Program-made: the position numbers and the translations under genes
Part shown: positions 25,901 to 32,104 of the stretch, piece by piece
Layout: each line of letters starts with the position of its first letter
Position numbering within the stretch: the first letter of the stretch is position 1
Origin: a virus
Length of the DNA: 41,981 nucleotides
Reading direction: 5' to 3' (one strand)
IMG/VR virus record: IMGVR_UViG_3300010297_000010
Span: 1-41,981 of that record
The notes under the pieces: generated by a model
Seen by the model: only the letters and a program-made list of their open reading frames with translations
Told to the model about the DNA's origin: nothing
Databases searched by the model: none

Positions 25901-27987
25901 TTTAGAAACCCTGTATTTGTAAATACTGTTTCAGTTACATCTTCAATTTGATATGTAAATGAATCAGATTCTAGATTAAAGTCAAATAATATATCTCCTG
26001 AATTTCCTATATTTCTATATGATAAAGGCATACCCAATTCACTATCAACTGCACCTGTACCTTCTTTATAAGAAAATAATTTTGTGCCTCTAAAAGTACT
26101 ACTGTTGTATACTTCCATATCTCCAAAATTGTCTCCTATAGATGAATACAATGAAAACATAGGCGGTTGATTTATTTTAGTTTTTTCCTGTGCAAGATTC
26201 CAGCTATTTTTATAAAAATAAACTTTGCCTTTATTTTTTATACCTTGCTTAATTATTACATTTTGATTTTCTAAAGGTTCAGAGTCAGTAGTTTCTACAA
26301 GACTTACAACATCGTCATTTACAATTCTTACAAATTTAACTTCATATATTTTTCCGTTGACTCTTGTGTCTTTATCAGCTATGAATAGCACTCGCATACC
26401 TTGTATTAAGTCTACGCCATCGATATTATAACCTTTACTACCCTCTATAGTTGAAAATACATCTGTTGTAAATGTGTCTACTAAGTCAACGTCTTTCTTA
26501 AATTCTGTTCCGTAATTATAAAGATGTAATCCTGCTTTAAATTCAATAATAGGTCTAGATGCTTTTGCTGATTCATCGACATCTGATGTAAATTTGTTAA
26601 ATGTAGCACTTTGTTGTATGACTGATTTGTGGAACCATCTATTTGACCTAGACCAAGCGTTTCCGTCAATACTGCTTCGGTTAATAGTAATGTAATCTTT
26701 AATATCTGGATATCCTGTAGCTGTAGAATATGGAAGTCTGTCAAACTTATCTGTGTCGTAATCAATAACTTCTGTAGACGTGTAAGCTTGAGGAAGTATG
26801 AGATCATCTTCTGCAATTAGTTGTATACTTGTGCCAACGCCATCGACATAATAGTTGCCTTCAGCAAAATATTCAGGAGTAGTTTGACCTCTAAAAAATA
26901 CCTTTAATCCATTTGTAAACACAACTCCGTTAGCACTTGTATAAGTTTTTGCACCTATAATTTCATCACGTACATTTAAGTATGTGTTATCTTCTATATC
27001 GTATATTCTAAACTCACCACTCATATCAATGTCGTTAGAATTAATATAATATAATTTGTTAGGCGCACTATACGGAACAGTAAATTCAATTACACCCCTA
27101 GTCATATAGATATTAGCTATCTCTTCGCCTTCATTACCTAATTTTCTTATACCGTCTGGATATAGTGTACTTACATTATCTGAATCTTCAAATGTAACTC
27201 CGCCTAGATTAGGTAATACTATAAAATCACCTGCGTCAAATTCTGCACCGAATAGTTCTGCATCAAAAAGACCATCATTTCTTATACCGTCAGTTGTTGC
27301 AACAATAACTGCATTACCAGGAGTAAATGATCTAGTTATTGCAATAGCTATGGGATGATCTGGACAATCTATTTCAAATCTATACTTTTGTCCTCTAAAT
27401 AATTTTACACTTGGGTTACGTGTTAGTCTGTTACTGAATACATATGCATAATTGCCGCCTTGATTTTCAGCAGTTATAATGTATGTGCTTGTTACATCTT
27501 CGCTTTGACCTTCAACTGGAACACTTAGAGGACCGTTAGGTAACCAATAATACTCTCTAAAATTAATAAATTTGTCCCAATCGATATTAGGATTCCAAGG
27601 ATAGTATTCTTGTTCATTTATTTGACTATGGTCACTTACATCAACATTAAAAAATTTTAATTGGTTTATATAATCATTATAATCTTTGAAGAACTTTACA
27701 TTATCTATGTTGTCTTTAATAACTAAACTAGGTTCTAGTTGATATGACTGTCTCTGAGTCGTAATTTCAGGAATGTAAGTATCTGTTGCTCTAAAACCTT
27801 TTGCAGTTTTTCTACCTACAAAGCCACTTATTTTTTCCGCTACGCCTGGCTGAATAAGTTGATCAATTGTTGCTTGTAAAAATTTTAAATTTGCTTCAGA
27901 TCTAAAAAATCTAGGAAGAAATCTTGCACTTTGTCTTTTATCATCATCTGGAGTAGGTAGTCTAAATTCGCCTTGTGTATTTGCCAT
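13921..27987 (-). CDS. Giant mosaic baseplate/tail protein in the gp7 position
   Basis: This single 4688-codon frame follows gp6 and sits where T4 has gp7 (about 1030 residues), so it is probably a wedge or peripheral baseplate protein. The first 200 residues (FLPRFFRSEANLKFLQATID; NFREYYWLPNGP) and DRPHTHPWEMLGLTIKPKWW near 1255 are of a type seen in large structural proteins of marine T4-like phages. Five CBM5/12-like segments begin near W1565, W1822, Y2325, F2942 and Y3000 (e.g. YKGNWESTHEYRIGDIVKY). FG-GAP-like propeller blades (YGESISVSHDGKYLAVGVP) occur around 2230-2320, 2895-2930 and 3110-3290. NPGxGY-type beta units lie near 3670-3745 and 4030-4115. It has a GAAGGAAG ribosome binding site and TAATG coupling to gp6. 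No intein or tape-measure coiled coil is seen. The frame is certain; the gp7 assignment is positional. Confidence 0.8.
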   Translation of the reverse strand: MANTQGEFRLPTPDDDKRQSARFLPRFFRSEANLKFLQATIDQLIQPGVAEKISGFVGRKTAKGFRATDTYIPEITTQRQSYQLEPSLVIKDNIDNVKFFKDYNDYINQLKFFNVDVSDHSQINEQEYYPWNPNIDWDKFINFREYYWLPNGPLSVPVEGQSEDVTSTYIITAENQGGNYAYVFSNRLTRNPSVKLFRGQKYRFEIDCPDHPIAIAITRSFTPGNAVIVATTDGIRNDGLFDAELFGAEFDAGDFIVLPNLGGVTFEDSDNVSTLYPDGIRKLGNEGEEIANIYMTRGVIEFTVPYSAPNKLYYINSNDIDMSGEFRIYDIEDNTYLNVRDEIIGAKTYTSANGVVFTNGLKVFFRGQTTPEYFAEGNYYVDGVGTSIQLIAEDDLILPQAYTSTEVIDYDTDKFDRLPYSTATGYPDIKDYITINRSSIDGNAWSRSNRWFHKSVIQQSATFNKFTSDVDESAKASRPIIEFKAGLHLYNYGTEFKKDVDLVDTFTTDVFSTIEGSKGYNIDGVDLIQGMRVLFIADKDTRVNGKIYEVKFVRIVNDDVVSLVETTDSEPLENQNVIIKQGIKNKGKVYFYKNSWNLAQEKTKINQPPMFSLYSSIGDNFGDMEVYNSSTFRGTKLFSYKEGTGAVDSELGMPLSYRNIGNSGDILFDFNLESDSFTYQIEDVTETVFTNTGFLKKYSNREKFEYVNGWSSIPNISKQLVVREYLSTINQQTSFEIDVYDNPAEIIDLKVKVFVNNIRQSNKLYTLIKVNGKLFVEFKDSLPVGDFIVIKTESSQPKNKNGYYEFPINLEKNPLNEDIASFTLGEVSDHVKTIIDDLSDFDGIYPGVSNLRDIGSVDRLGKRFVKHSGPMNLSMYLTLNKNYNIVKSIEYAALEYNKFKRNFLQVAETLGFDGEKKQHVDLIISELNKDKTKNQPFYFSDMLGYKGFDRKEYKVFDVLNSFYPLSENFNLKFLSTKSILVYLNGNQLLYNKDYIFTEENFLQLLVDQQEGDIVEVYEYANTDGSYIPPTPTKLGLYPKYEPQISHDNEWLAQQGNVNAKEKYQLYGQDVKGNVGWFHPLYLSKAEAKKLDSNNETTTVELTGCNSIFFAPKSQFKITKDENNTCTLYPIGKAMIIGHDGSRISAYEDYRDELILELEKRIFNNIKSNYRTNLFNKDKFVGGKFRKGISKSKIDRLLLPDFIKWQSNTGIDYTSNLFYSNENQFTYNYSKTTSAIDGNFLPGYWRGVYVDLYDTDRPHTHPWEMLGLTIKPKWWEDTYGKAPYTSNNNILWKDIEEGRIKDPTLIVQIDEKYARPGITKFIPVDSQGKLLSPISTGYAKNTVIRDTDIAFTFGDYAPVENAWRNSSEYPFSLVKAMLLNKPSMFCALGFDVSRTKKNLSNQIVSSYTGRHFSLTNLVFPNTYTDNEKVLTSGLVNFIHGLIGSNILKTYDEFQEDITSIQNKISFKLGGFTDKAKLNIVLDSKNPAAQNTASIFIPDENITVYTSTSTPIDSIVYSGIILERSSKGYIVSGYNEENPVFYYYKTVSTNNDSTIVVGGKLENSVNWSPRQFYPKGQIVVNENIYRATNSFTSGNEFSLDNLIQIPEIPTIGGSRGILKKEFNYTNVEEIKYGHVLRDIQDVVDLLIGHGRYLEVNGFNFNYFDESTQTITNWTNAAKQFIEWTQQGWSNGTSISLSPGSFEIDFKRDFLIVDDIYDNFYKYSLLDENGLPLNRKFSSILRDNNSFSLTVKNTDNGIYNIKLPLVQKEHVVIIDNETVFNDIIYQPSTGYRQERLKLIGYRSDNWNGSLNIPGFIYDDAELTEWQPWQDYQIGALVKNKEFYYVARYNVPGTKVFDYSYWTQLNSQPESKLITNFDYRINQFADFYDIESDGFDEEQNRLARHLIGYQKRDYLANIINDDVSQYKFYQGMLQDKGTKNAIDKLFNSLRGESDTVQVYEEWAVQVGKYGSYENLQQIEIPLDESKFRESPQAIEILNYLPNDTFDNVFRVRTHELLDKPSGNSLNLFPTKVLEEFIESRGYVHEDDVEYKTQSIDDLKIIDNNQLNPGEYIWITDKAPNNWTVFQIVDSLFIVREMRINTELDTLDRTTATLTVRQNSLYSIVQGDLIAVTGAQIYNLYGFFEVVQIDYETIVIEIPESNDFLDFTEEEFTLSVLRTVRVQDFDQYNNIAQNSIFDNQKVWIDNYENNSWAVLDNQPVYSSVTKEYNPNDLQDSSNLPDVDQDFTKSITFTTDNKEVYVSSPGSDGGEVFYYRRNQDNDDLGLAQTLANSNDFYDGAQSNYGESISVSHDGKYLAVGVPNASFVRTFYKGIFDQTKNYNKWDIVKYKESLWEAKASISSKKDATTFSTFDNYVQIKNRIQDDTFNLLSTGNPELPNTNVDHFLVRAPSDMFQGSAEGDIVKLKWNEKTALNGGVLYSPWNGNISGLSKSVIEDFHTIDSKIEAVIKITDIIQTPSVGSFLRLFTTNLGVSTALIDYIAVDSSNAVIYLKDIKGVLNVEGTAYLEDPNSGLITAIGDYSKIEYGFEEEFNGFWKINVAQYNNGQTYFEEGKGLVYADLIPQADYNEASKIRNTYYNISDTEISVGNFLLENRRSSIIEQISSPDNETNKFVVRVGTDFTPAVNSSFNFYVNQDITNDFANAGFTYDILNKTQVVSDIWDGYIDFENDVNVAQIGEQEFEVGDIIIDNQFALDTNLLISETPLAPFNKAEVVYVKTFGSAQENRRRVYIKIIEGDWQLKQNVQIVRLIRERGNADIGRIRTVNNQVDYANSVIVPTGNFVGKFLVFEAENNFSFSQSPTLINNEYYFYTEMFGLAGAPTQADIPSSLNRNWSQVYNITTPEGESVKSSDNLNPGVENQGLVIIYYKSAPDQYIRVAQIVSEQSYDVVNSQFGKTVKIISTDTGYKLYAASNSSIEYFENSPIDENRFRGSWNRTISYNIGDIVFFNGKYFEVQQTITPADQSDGSILNINVFKPTSWRRLIDPYYKGNWESTHEYRIGDIVKYNNLYYKANTNFATSSVLPDSDNNLWALVSDVVYQNYLTPQSTDSSQIAIENFQLNDTATSLAIKILKTAPDSSVTKEIRIYGSTISGRYISTQTIIPPTNNTEFGMSYDFNSSGSFLAIAEPHNSDNGTNVGKVYLYKNEAGIYNLTQTLDPPKNSVSLNFGYSISFAEDVLSVASFAGIVLISTIFDADETLFDLDQTEFQKVNYDPGVIYVYEKIKDKFIFAESISYDNVTKELRETVAINNNHIYIGVPAKENNVYVGALYDYRKKINVKGWNVSRQLINPVDLDKIQGAFLYNKRTNSIITYLDYIDPIQGKIAGPADKNINYKVPFDPAYYNVGDNADTMFWAENHVGTVWWNTGTSTFTYPYQGDINYQRDNWNELQPGATVDVYEWVETDLLPDDWDNIADTVQGIENEVTGTTLYGNTQYSKKFIFDEKSQTFAEKYYYWVKNTKIIPAKSNRTLTTLDIARLIAAPRQQGYRYLSMLSSNRLVLNNCNGLIYDKDIVLAIRYSETDVSNQNNHSAYKLITDGLETSGPTSDIELKWFDSLIGFDVNNRAVPDADLTEKQKYGVQSSPRQGMFKNRREALKQYVERVNSVLKNQLVIEKFDISNINDRDPLPTFESGAYDVKIDTLDQLSLVGTKVKQAQLEPIVVNGAIINVKIVNPGRGYKKAPTYKIKGIGQDARLDFTINNLGQITNVKVIYSGKNYSESTQIIVRQHTVLVEADSEVDNKWSMYSYDDEQFKWNRIKVQSYDVTKYWEYVDWYESGYNVLTTTDFNVNNTYELSFIDDKLGDIIKVANVGTGGWAILEKVNVGTENDYKTIGRENGTIQFKDNLYKTETSNSGFDNKSFDSFLFDIDPRFELRVILETVKNNLFIKDLRIEYNQLFISTLRYILTEQTPDWFFKTSFIKVKHLAGNLEQDLTYNVDNLENYKKYIEEVKPYKTNIREFISNFQKTELAPTMTTDFDLPSYYDSDVNKILPVSVTVEDGTIVTDNRKLNEGLYKNWLENIGSSIIRIDILNPGTEYTVAPKVEIVGNGYGATAQAYVGYGTITNIVITNKGHGYTQIPTIKITPPPNSQGVPATAIAVLGENLTRSFQTKVKFDRNSVENILDINALGNTETFTGSGSKTKFDLLFPINLDKSTIQIVVNSVEILSSQFTVTNIKDTSKSYTRYLGQIELNNAPALDSTVSISYVRSIDMLNAVDRIKFAYAPGENAFGNDIAQLMDGVDYGGVEIKSFEFAANFGWDTKGWFNDVWDEIENTIEDEIVYMDDSTGIVLSKPLEDNIAYNVYRVGYDSIGNIVNNVRLDDPNFGTPQQTNLNATCLTIIGDGSTQVLYLDDLDATTTKAADEDRVAFIVRKTTSDGSILFDPKTYDLDLDGGNLNYSNAKGITAEEIIVDGDSFVTPTTSKSVEELVPGQVQDTLDIQVTTLGDDSTIVRYRIFKDILNRTTYSRIDSSPTKLVKPITETSLSIEVEDGTNLIEPDRSKNIPGVLFINKERIEYLIKEGNVLKQLRRGTLGTGVASVHPKGEQVYLADISKFIPYVDVTQSQTATNVDTINLNFLPLSTDEFEVFVNGIRLNPKPFAKFDAAAALDSPEADSIVPADYQIEYYNNQSNARIVIKSPSILNIEQKNIVIVRKKGNIWHRLGESITETETSIGFFLRAGN

Positions 27988-30900
27988 TAGTAATTACTTC
28001 CTTCACCATTATTATTTGCAACATTTCCGACTGGATTGTAAGTTACAGATGTAGATTGTGTGCCTTCTCCTGTAATTATAGATGCACCACTTGTTTGATT
28101 TATTGTGCTCACTGAGCTACTGCTAGGTAAAGTAGTAGGAGCATTTGCACTCCTTGTTTGTACACCTTGCATATTACTAGATATACTAGTAATTACTAAA
28201 CCAGACGACTGTAAGTTTGTTGATGTATGCTCATCGATAATTTCAATATTATCTACTGTTGCAGCACTTAAAAATATTTCATTAGATTCTGATTTTATTT
28301 CGAATAAACTGCCAAATACTTGATCAACTTGCTTTGGCACAACAACTATACTAGATAAGTTAGGAGATAAATTATTCATAATATACGCACTAAGCTCTTG
28401 GAAGTAAAATACATCACCAAAGTCCCAATTTTCTATTGCAAAGAATTGTGTAATCAATTGAATAATATTTGATTTAAGTTGATTGTTGTTAACAGATATT
28501 CCTGCATTTTTTACAACTTTAAAAATTACTTGTAATCTTGGATCAGCTTTTTCTCCAAATAGCATTTTATATGTAACTGGATGAAATACAACTTCGTCAC
28601 TGATACTTTTAATTTGTTTAATACTATTTCCGTAATTCCTAAATAATTCATCAGAACTAGGTGGTAACGGTAAAGTAGTTAATCCGCCATTAATATATTT
28701 CCTTACCTGTGTGTCATAATCTTTAGTTAATACATATGTATCTAAAATATTACTACTTGCAGGATCTATTCTATACTCAGAATCAGCTACATGTTTATAG
28801 TGAAATTTTAAATCTGCTCTACCTACAAATGCTCTATATTCATCGGTAATAGTCATATTGTTTTGTGACTTGTTTAATATTTTAAATAAATCAAAATCTA
28901 CTATATAAAATATTTGTCCATCTACTTCTGCATTTACATTAATAGGATCTAATGCATCGTTCTGGCGAATTTTTACTGTTCCGTCTGTATTATCAAAATA
29001 TTTGTAATCATCAACACCGTCTACAGAACTGTATTTTTTCTGAAATATAAATCCTGTCTCATCTACAATGTCTTTAAATAATTCTGGATTATCTGATATA
29101 CCGTCATCGTCACTATCATATAAAGATAATTCAATACGTCTTGTGTCATTATAGCCTTCAGTATCTTTATATGATGAAGAAATACTCCAGTCAAAGTCTT
29201 TATTAAAAGGACTTAAACTGTTAGGTTGTGTGTTAATACCTAAAACAGTAATTTTATCTTGTTCAATCTTACCTGTTTTTGTATTATAAACTTTATCAGC
29301 ACTATCAAAGAAAAATCTTACTTCTGATTCGCTTTCAAATACATATCTTAAATTTCTGTAGGTAACATTAAAACTTTGTCCGTCAGTTCGAAAATAAAAT
29401 AACCAACTATTATCTTGATTAGTTCTAGAAATATCGCCTTGACGTTGTAAACTAAAAGGAGTATAAGTGTTCAAATTATCACTTGTTATAATTTTCCATT
29501 CGCTTGAATTTTGGTCAAACCTTAATCCAAAATCTTTATATGCAAATGCTCTATCTATAATTTGTTTTTTAACATCAGAAATTATAGAGTTAGCATATTT
29601 AGGTAATATTTCAAATAATATTGCACCGTCTGGTATTATATCATTAAAAACAATCGGTCCAAATCCGTCATCGTCAACAAGTGTGCCATCCGCATCAACT
29701 GTCTTTACAGTTGTCCATACATATAAACTGCTTCCTGCATGATCCGGTGCTCCTTGCATTAACTTTCCGTTTTTCATAAAATGATATCCATCCGGTGCAG
29801 CAAATTTACACATTGCACCAGGTTTAATATTTTTTAAAGCGTTAGTTGTATACGTGCCAACACTATAGACACTAGATGTTGCAGTGTTTCCATTAGCACT
29901 TAAGAATATTTCAGTTAAATCTAGTATTTGTTCAAAGTAACCAGTCGATCTATTTGTTTTAGATGTTGATTGGCGCCAGATAGCATTTAAATCTGTAGTG
30001 TTTACTTTATCAAAATTTTCATTATAATAATTTTTTAGACCGTTACTAGATATTCTTGATTCTATTTGACTGTAAATTATTCCTTCTATGTCGGCTTGTG
30101 TTGTAAAGTTAAAGGAAAAATTTTCTAAATATTCTTCTCTGTATAATACACCATCAGATGCAAATATACTTGTAGTTGAATATTTTCCTGTAGGATCTGT
30201 CAGATCAAAGTATCTGCTTATTCCACTAGATACTCTGTTTACTGTTTTAGTTTTTATAATATTTTGATCTATGCCTAAAGGTCCGATATTATAATCTTCG
30301 GCTGTAATTAATCTATTCTGAGTATAATAATTAGAAGGTGCATTTTGTTTTATGTCAGCACTTGACTCGCTTTCTTCACTATTATTGACTGCACTTTTTA
30401 AACTTAAACCAATAGTCAACGTTTCTTGAGAATTGTTACGACTAATATAAGGAATTTGTAAATTTATATTCTGTAAATTTCCAGGATTTATAATAATACT
30501 GTTGTTATCGCTTGTTCTATAGTAAACTCTAAAGTTACCTGAAGGTAAATTACCAAATACACCGTCACTAAAAACTAAATTTATTCTATCATCTGTCCTA
30601 GTTGATACAGTATAAACATTTTTTGTATCTTTAAACAAGCTATTATATATTATATTATTACCTTCAACTGAATCTAATTTAGTCCATAATTCAGATTCGA
30701 AATTATTAGAATCTACAGAATATAACCATACATCACTATTGTTAATATTAGTATCATCTATTGATACTATTTGATTCGGAACAGGAGTGCTTGAATTAAA
30801 TGTTGCATTTTCTAACTGTCCTTGTCTGAAGTGCATAAAAAATCCTGTATTAGAACTTCCTGCGCCTTGGCTATCATCTCTATAGACAAAGGATGGATTA

Positions 30901-31598
30901 TTTCCAGGTAAAGGTGCTTCTTCAACTATTGTGTCATTTTCTATACCTGTGCTTACTATTTCAAACCTAGTAGATATGCCTTCTACAGTTTTACTAAATC
31001 CGTACACTGGAACGTCTGTATTAAGTGCGTTGAATCTATATTGTTCAGTTAGCACTCCTTCAATATTTGCTGAAATAGTAGGAGACCCTATGCCTTCGGC
31101 GTTCGGCAAAGCTGCATTAATAATTTTTACAAACTGTTCAAAATAATTTGGATTAGATCTATCATTCCAAAGAATTTTTGTACCTTTTAATCCTTTTCCT
31201 GTACTATCGATAATATTTTCTGTTGTAGATATAGAATCAAATTTTAGCAAACCATTAGCAGGTTTATTTCTTTTTGGATTATAAGAAATAAGTTTAGCTA
31301 ATCTTAATACACTTTCTCTACGCTCTGCTGTTTCTAAAAAGTTTTCTCTAGCGTTAAGATCCATTCTAAAGGATAAGTTTTGTCCTAAGAATGCAATCAA
31401 ATCGATAAGCGCAAGATATTCAGAGCTTTCAATGTAATCGTTAAAGTCTTCTGGATAATTTTGACGCAGATAATTAATCATTGTTCTACGTAGATTGTCA
31501 AAGTCGTAACTTTGGAAGTCTGCATTACTAAAAGATTGATAAATTTTCTTCCAATCTTCAGTAGCAATTACACGAGATTGCCTATCGGTTGATGACAT
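27987..31598 (-). CDS. 6: Baseplate wedge protein gp6
   Basis: This 1203-residue protein is a T4 gp6-type wedge subunit, the protein that forms the ring around the hub. Supporting segments are in the N-terminus: YDFDNLRRTMINYLRQNYPE, then SSEYLALIDLIAFLGQNLSF, RMDLNARENFLETAERRESV and LRLAKLISYNPKR, followed by a baseplate J-like region (INLVFSDGVFGNLPSGNFRV; APSNYYTQNRLITAEDYNIG). It is about twice the length of T4 gp6 (660 residues); the extra length lies in the C-terminal half, which is Asp/Ser/Asn-rich and ends in a low-complexity Ser/Thr/Asn tail. It follows gp25 as in cyanophages. The AAGGA ribosome binding site is partly inside a possible hairpin, and a late-type promoter lies 25 bases upstream. 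Confidence 0.88.
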   Translation of the reverse strand: MSSTDRQSRVIATEDWKKIYQSFSNADFQSYDFDNLRRTMINYLRQNYPEDFNDYIESSEYLALIDLIAFLGQNLSFRMDLNARENFLETAERRESVLRLAKLISYNPKRNKPANGLLKFDSISTTENIIDSTGKGLKGTKILWNDRSNPNYFEQFVKIINAALPNAEGIGSPTISANIEGVLTEQYRFNALNTDVPVYGFSKTVEGISTRFEIVSTGIENDTIVEEAPLPGNNPSFVYRDDSQGAGSSNTGFFMHFRQGQLENATFNSSTPVPNQIVSIDDTNINNSDVWLYSVDSNNFESELWTKLDSVEGNNIIYNSLFKDTKNVYTVSTRTDDRINLVFSDGVFGNLPSGNFRVYYRTSDNNSIIINPGNLQNINLQIPYISRNNSQETLTIGLSLKSAVNNSEESESSADIKQNAPSNYYTQNRLITAEDYNIGPLGIDQNIIKTKTVNRVSSGISRYFDLTDPTGKYSTTSIFASDGVLYREEYLENFSFNFTTQADIEGIIYSQIESRISSNGLKNYYNENFDKVNTTDLNAIWRQSTSKTNRSTGYFEQILDLTEIFLSANGNTATSSVYSVGTYTTNALKNIKPGAMCKFAAPDGYHFMKNGKLMQGAPDHAGSSLYVWTTVKTVDADGTLVDDDGFGPIVFNDIIPDGAILFEILPKYANSIISDVKKQIIDRAFAYKDFGLRFDQNSSEWKIITSDNLNTYTPFSLQRQGDISRTNQDNSWLFYFRTDGQSFNVTYRNLRYVFESESEVRFFFDSADKVYNTKTGKIEQDKITVLGINTQPNSLSPFNKDFDWSISSSYKDTEGYNDTRRIELSLYDSDDDGISDNPELFKDIVDETGFIFQKKYSSVDGVDDYKYFDNTDGTVKIRQNDALDPINVNAEVDGQIFYIVDFDLFKILNKSQNNMTITDEYRAFVGRADLKFHYKHVADSEYRIDPASSNILDTYVLTKDYDTQVRKYINGGLTTLPLPPSSDELFRNYGNSIKQIKSISDEVVFHPVTYKMLFGEKADPRLQVIFKVVKNAGISVNNNQLKSNIIQLITQFFAIENWDFGDVFYFQELSAYIMNNLSPNLSSIVVVPKQVDQVFGSLFEIKSESNEIFLSAATVDNIEIIDEHTSTNLQSSGLVITSISSNMQGVQTRSANAPTTLPSSSSVSTINQTSGASIITGEGTQSTSVTYNPVGNVANNNGEGSNY

Positions 31599-31600
31599 AG

Positions 31601-31639
31601 ATTATTCCTTCATGTTATATGATATTTATCAGGAATAAT
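31601..31639 (-). promoter_or_regulatory. Possible ribosome-binding-site hairpin upstream of gp6
   Basis: On the minus strand ATTATTCC (31639-31632) and GGAATAAT (31608-31601) form a perfect 8-base inverted repeat with a 23-base loop. The 3' arm includes the GGA of the gp6 ribosome binding site. The loop contains the late-type promoter, so only read-through transcripts from gp25 would carry both arms. The stem is AT-rich and would be weak. Confidence 0.4.
31623..31630 (-). promoter_or_regulatory. Late-type promoter element for gp6
   Basis: GATAAATA on the minus strand lies 25 bases before the gp6 ATG, in the 56-base gap after gp25. It is the same octamer as before the 507-aa fibre gene and resembles the T4 late consensus TATAAATA. 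Confidence 0.6.
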
Positions 31640-31654
31640 TATGTATGCATATTA

Positions 31655-32095
31655 TTAACTTAAGGCTTCTCTATCAAATCGCAACATAAGTTCTTCTGAT
31701 ATATTGTAAGGTAAAAATACTAATAATGCACTTACTTCTATACCACTTTCGTAAGTATCAACTATAACTGATTCAGCTGTTACCCTATCATCATAATTAA
31801 TTATTTCTGCTACATCACTTATAATTGCGTCTCTGTTTTCATTAGTAAACGGTTCAAACAACATATCCCAAATAATTGTACCAAATTGCGGATCGCTTAA
31901 TTTTTCACCTTTTCTAATATGAAAGTGATTTATTATGTCTTGTTTTATAAGTTCAAAATCATAAAGAGCAAATCCTTCATTATTTTCATTTATTGTAGAA
32001 AATCCTCGATAAGCACTTCCTTGAGAAACCCTCTTATTTCCTGTATTTGCTTTTACTTGTACTCTTTTATAAAGATTTTTTTCTAATGTACTCAT
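31655..32095 (-). CDS. 25: Baseplate wedge subunit gp25
   Basis: This 146-residue protein belongs to the gp25/gpW-like family. The diagnostic core is in the middle: YDFELIKQDIINHFHIRKGE, then PQFGTIIWDMLFEPFTNENR, then a C-terminal strand pair (YESGIEVSALLVFLPYNISE). T4 gp25 (about 132 residues) has the same length and joins gp6 and gp53 in the inner wedge near the sheath. The order gp5, gp25, gp6 is typical. An AGGAAA ribosome binding site lies just before ATG, and nine bases separate it from the gp5 stop. The extra N-terminal 40 residues are basic (KRVQVKANTGNKRVSQGSAY). Confidence 0.9.
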   Translation of the reverse strand: MSTLEKNLYKRVQVKANTGNKRVSQGSAYRGFSTINENNEGFALYDFELIKQDIINHFHIRKGEKLSDPQFGTIIWDMLFEPFTNENRDAIISDVAEIINYDDRVTAESVIVDTYESGIEVSALLVFLPYNISEELMLRFDREALS

Positions 32096-32104
32096 TTATA
32101 TTTC

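Noticed and set aside
26481-26816. 111-aa open frame on the minus strand inside the giant gene
   Set aside because: It is in another frame of the continuous 4688-codon gene, has a low-complexity Leu/Gln-rich composition and no ribosome binding site; a shadow frame.
13921-27987. Tape-measure protein
   Set aside because: The protein is beta-rich with Asp, Asn and Tyr and has no long coiled coil; it follows gp6 rather than tube genes.
31618-31629. Near-palindrome TGATAAATATCA as a repressor operator
   Set aside because: It is only a 5-base inverted repeat and coincides with the late-type promoter octamer, which explains it better.
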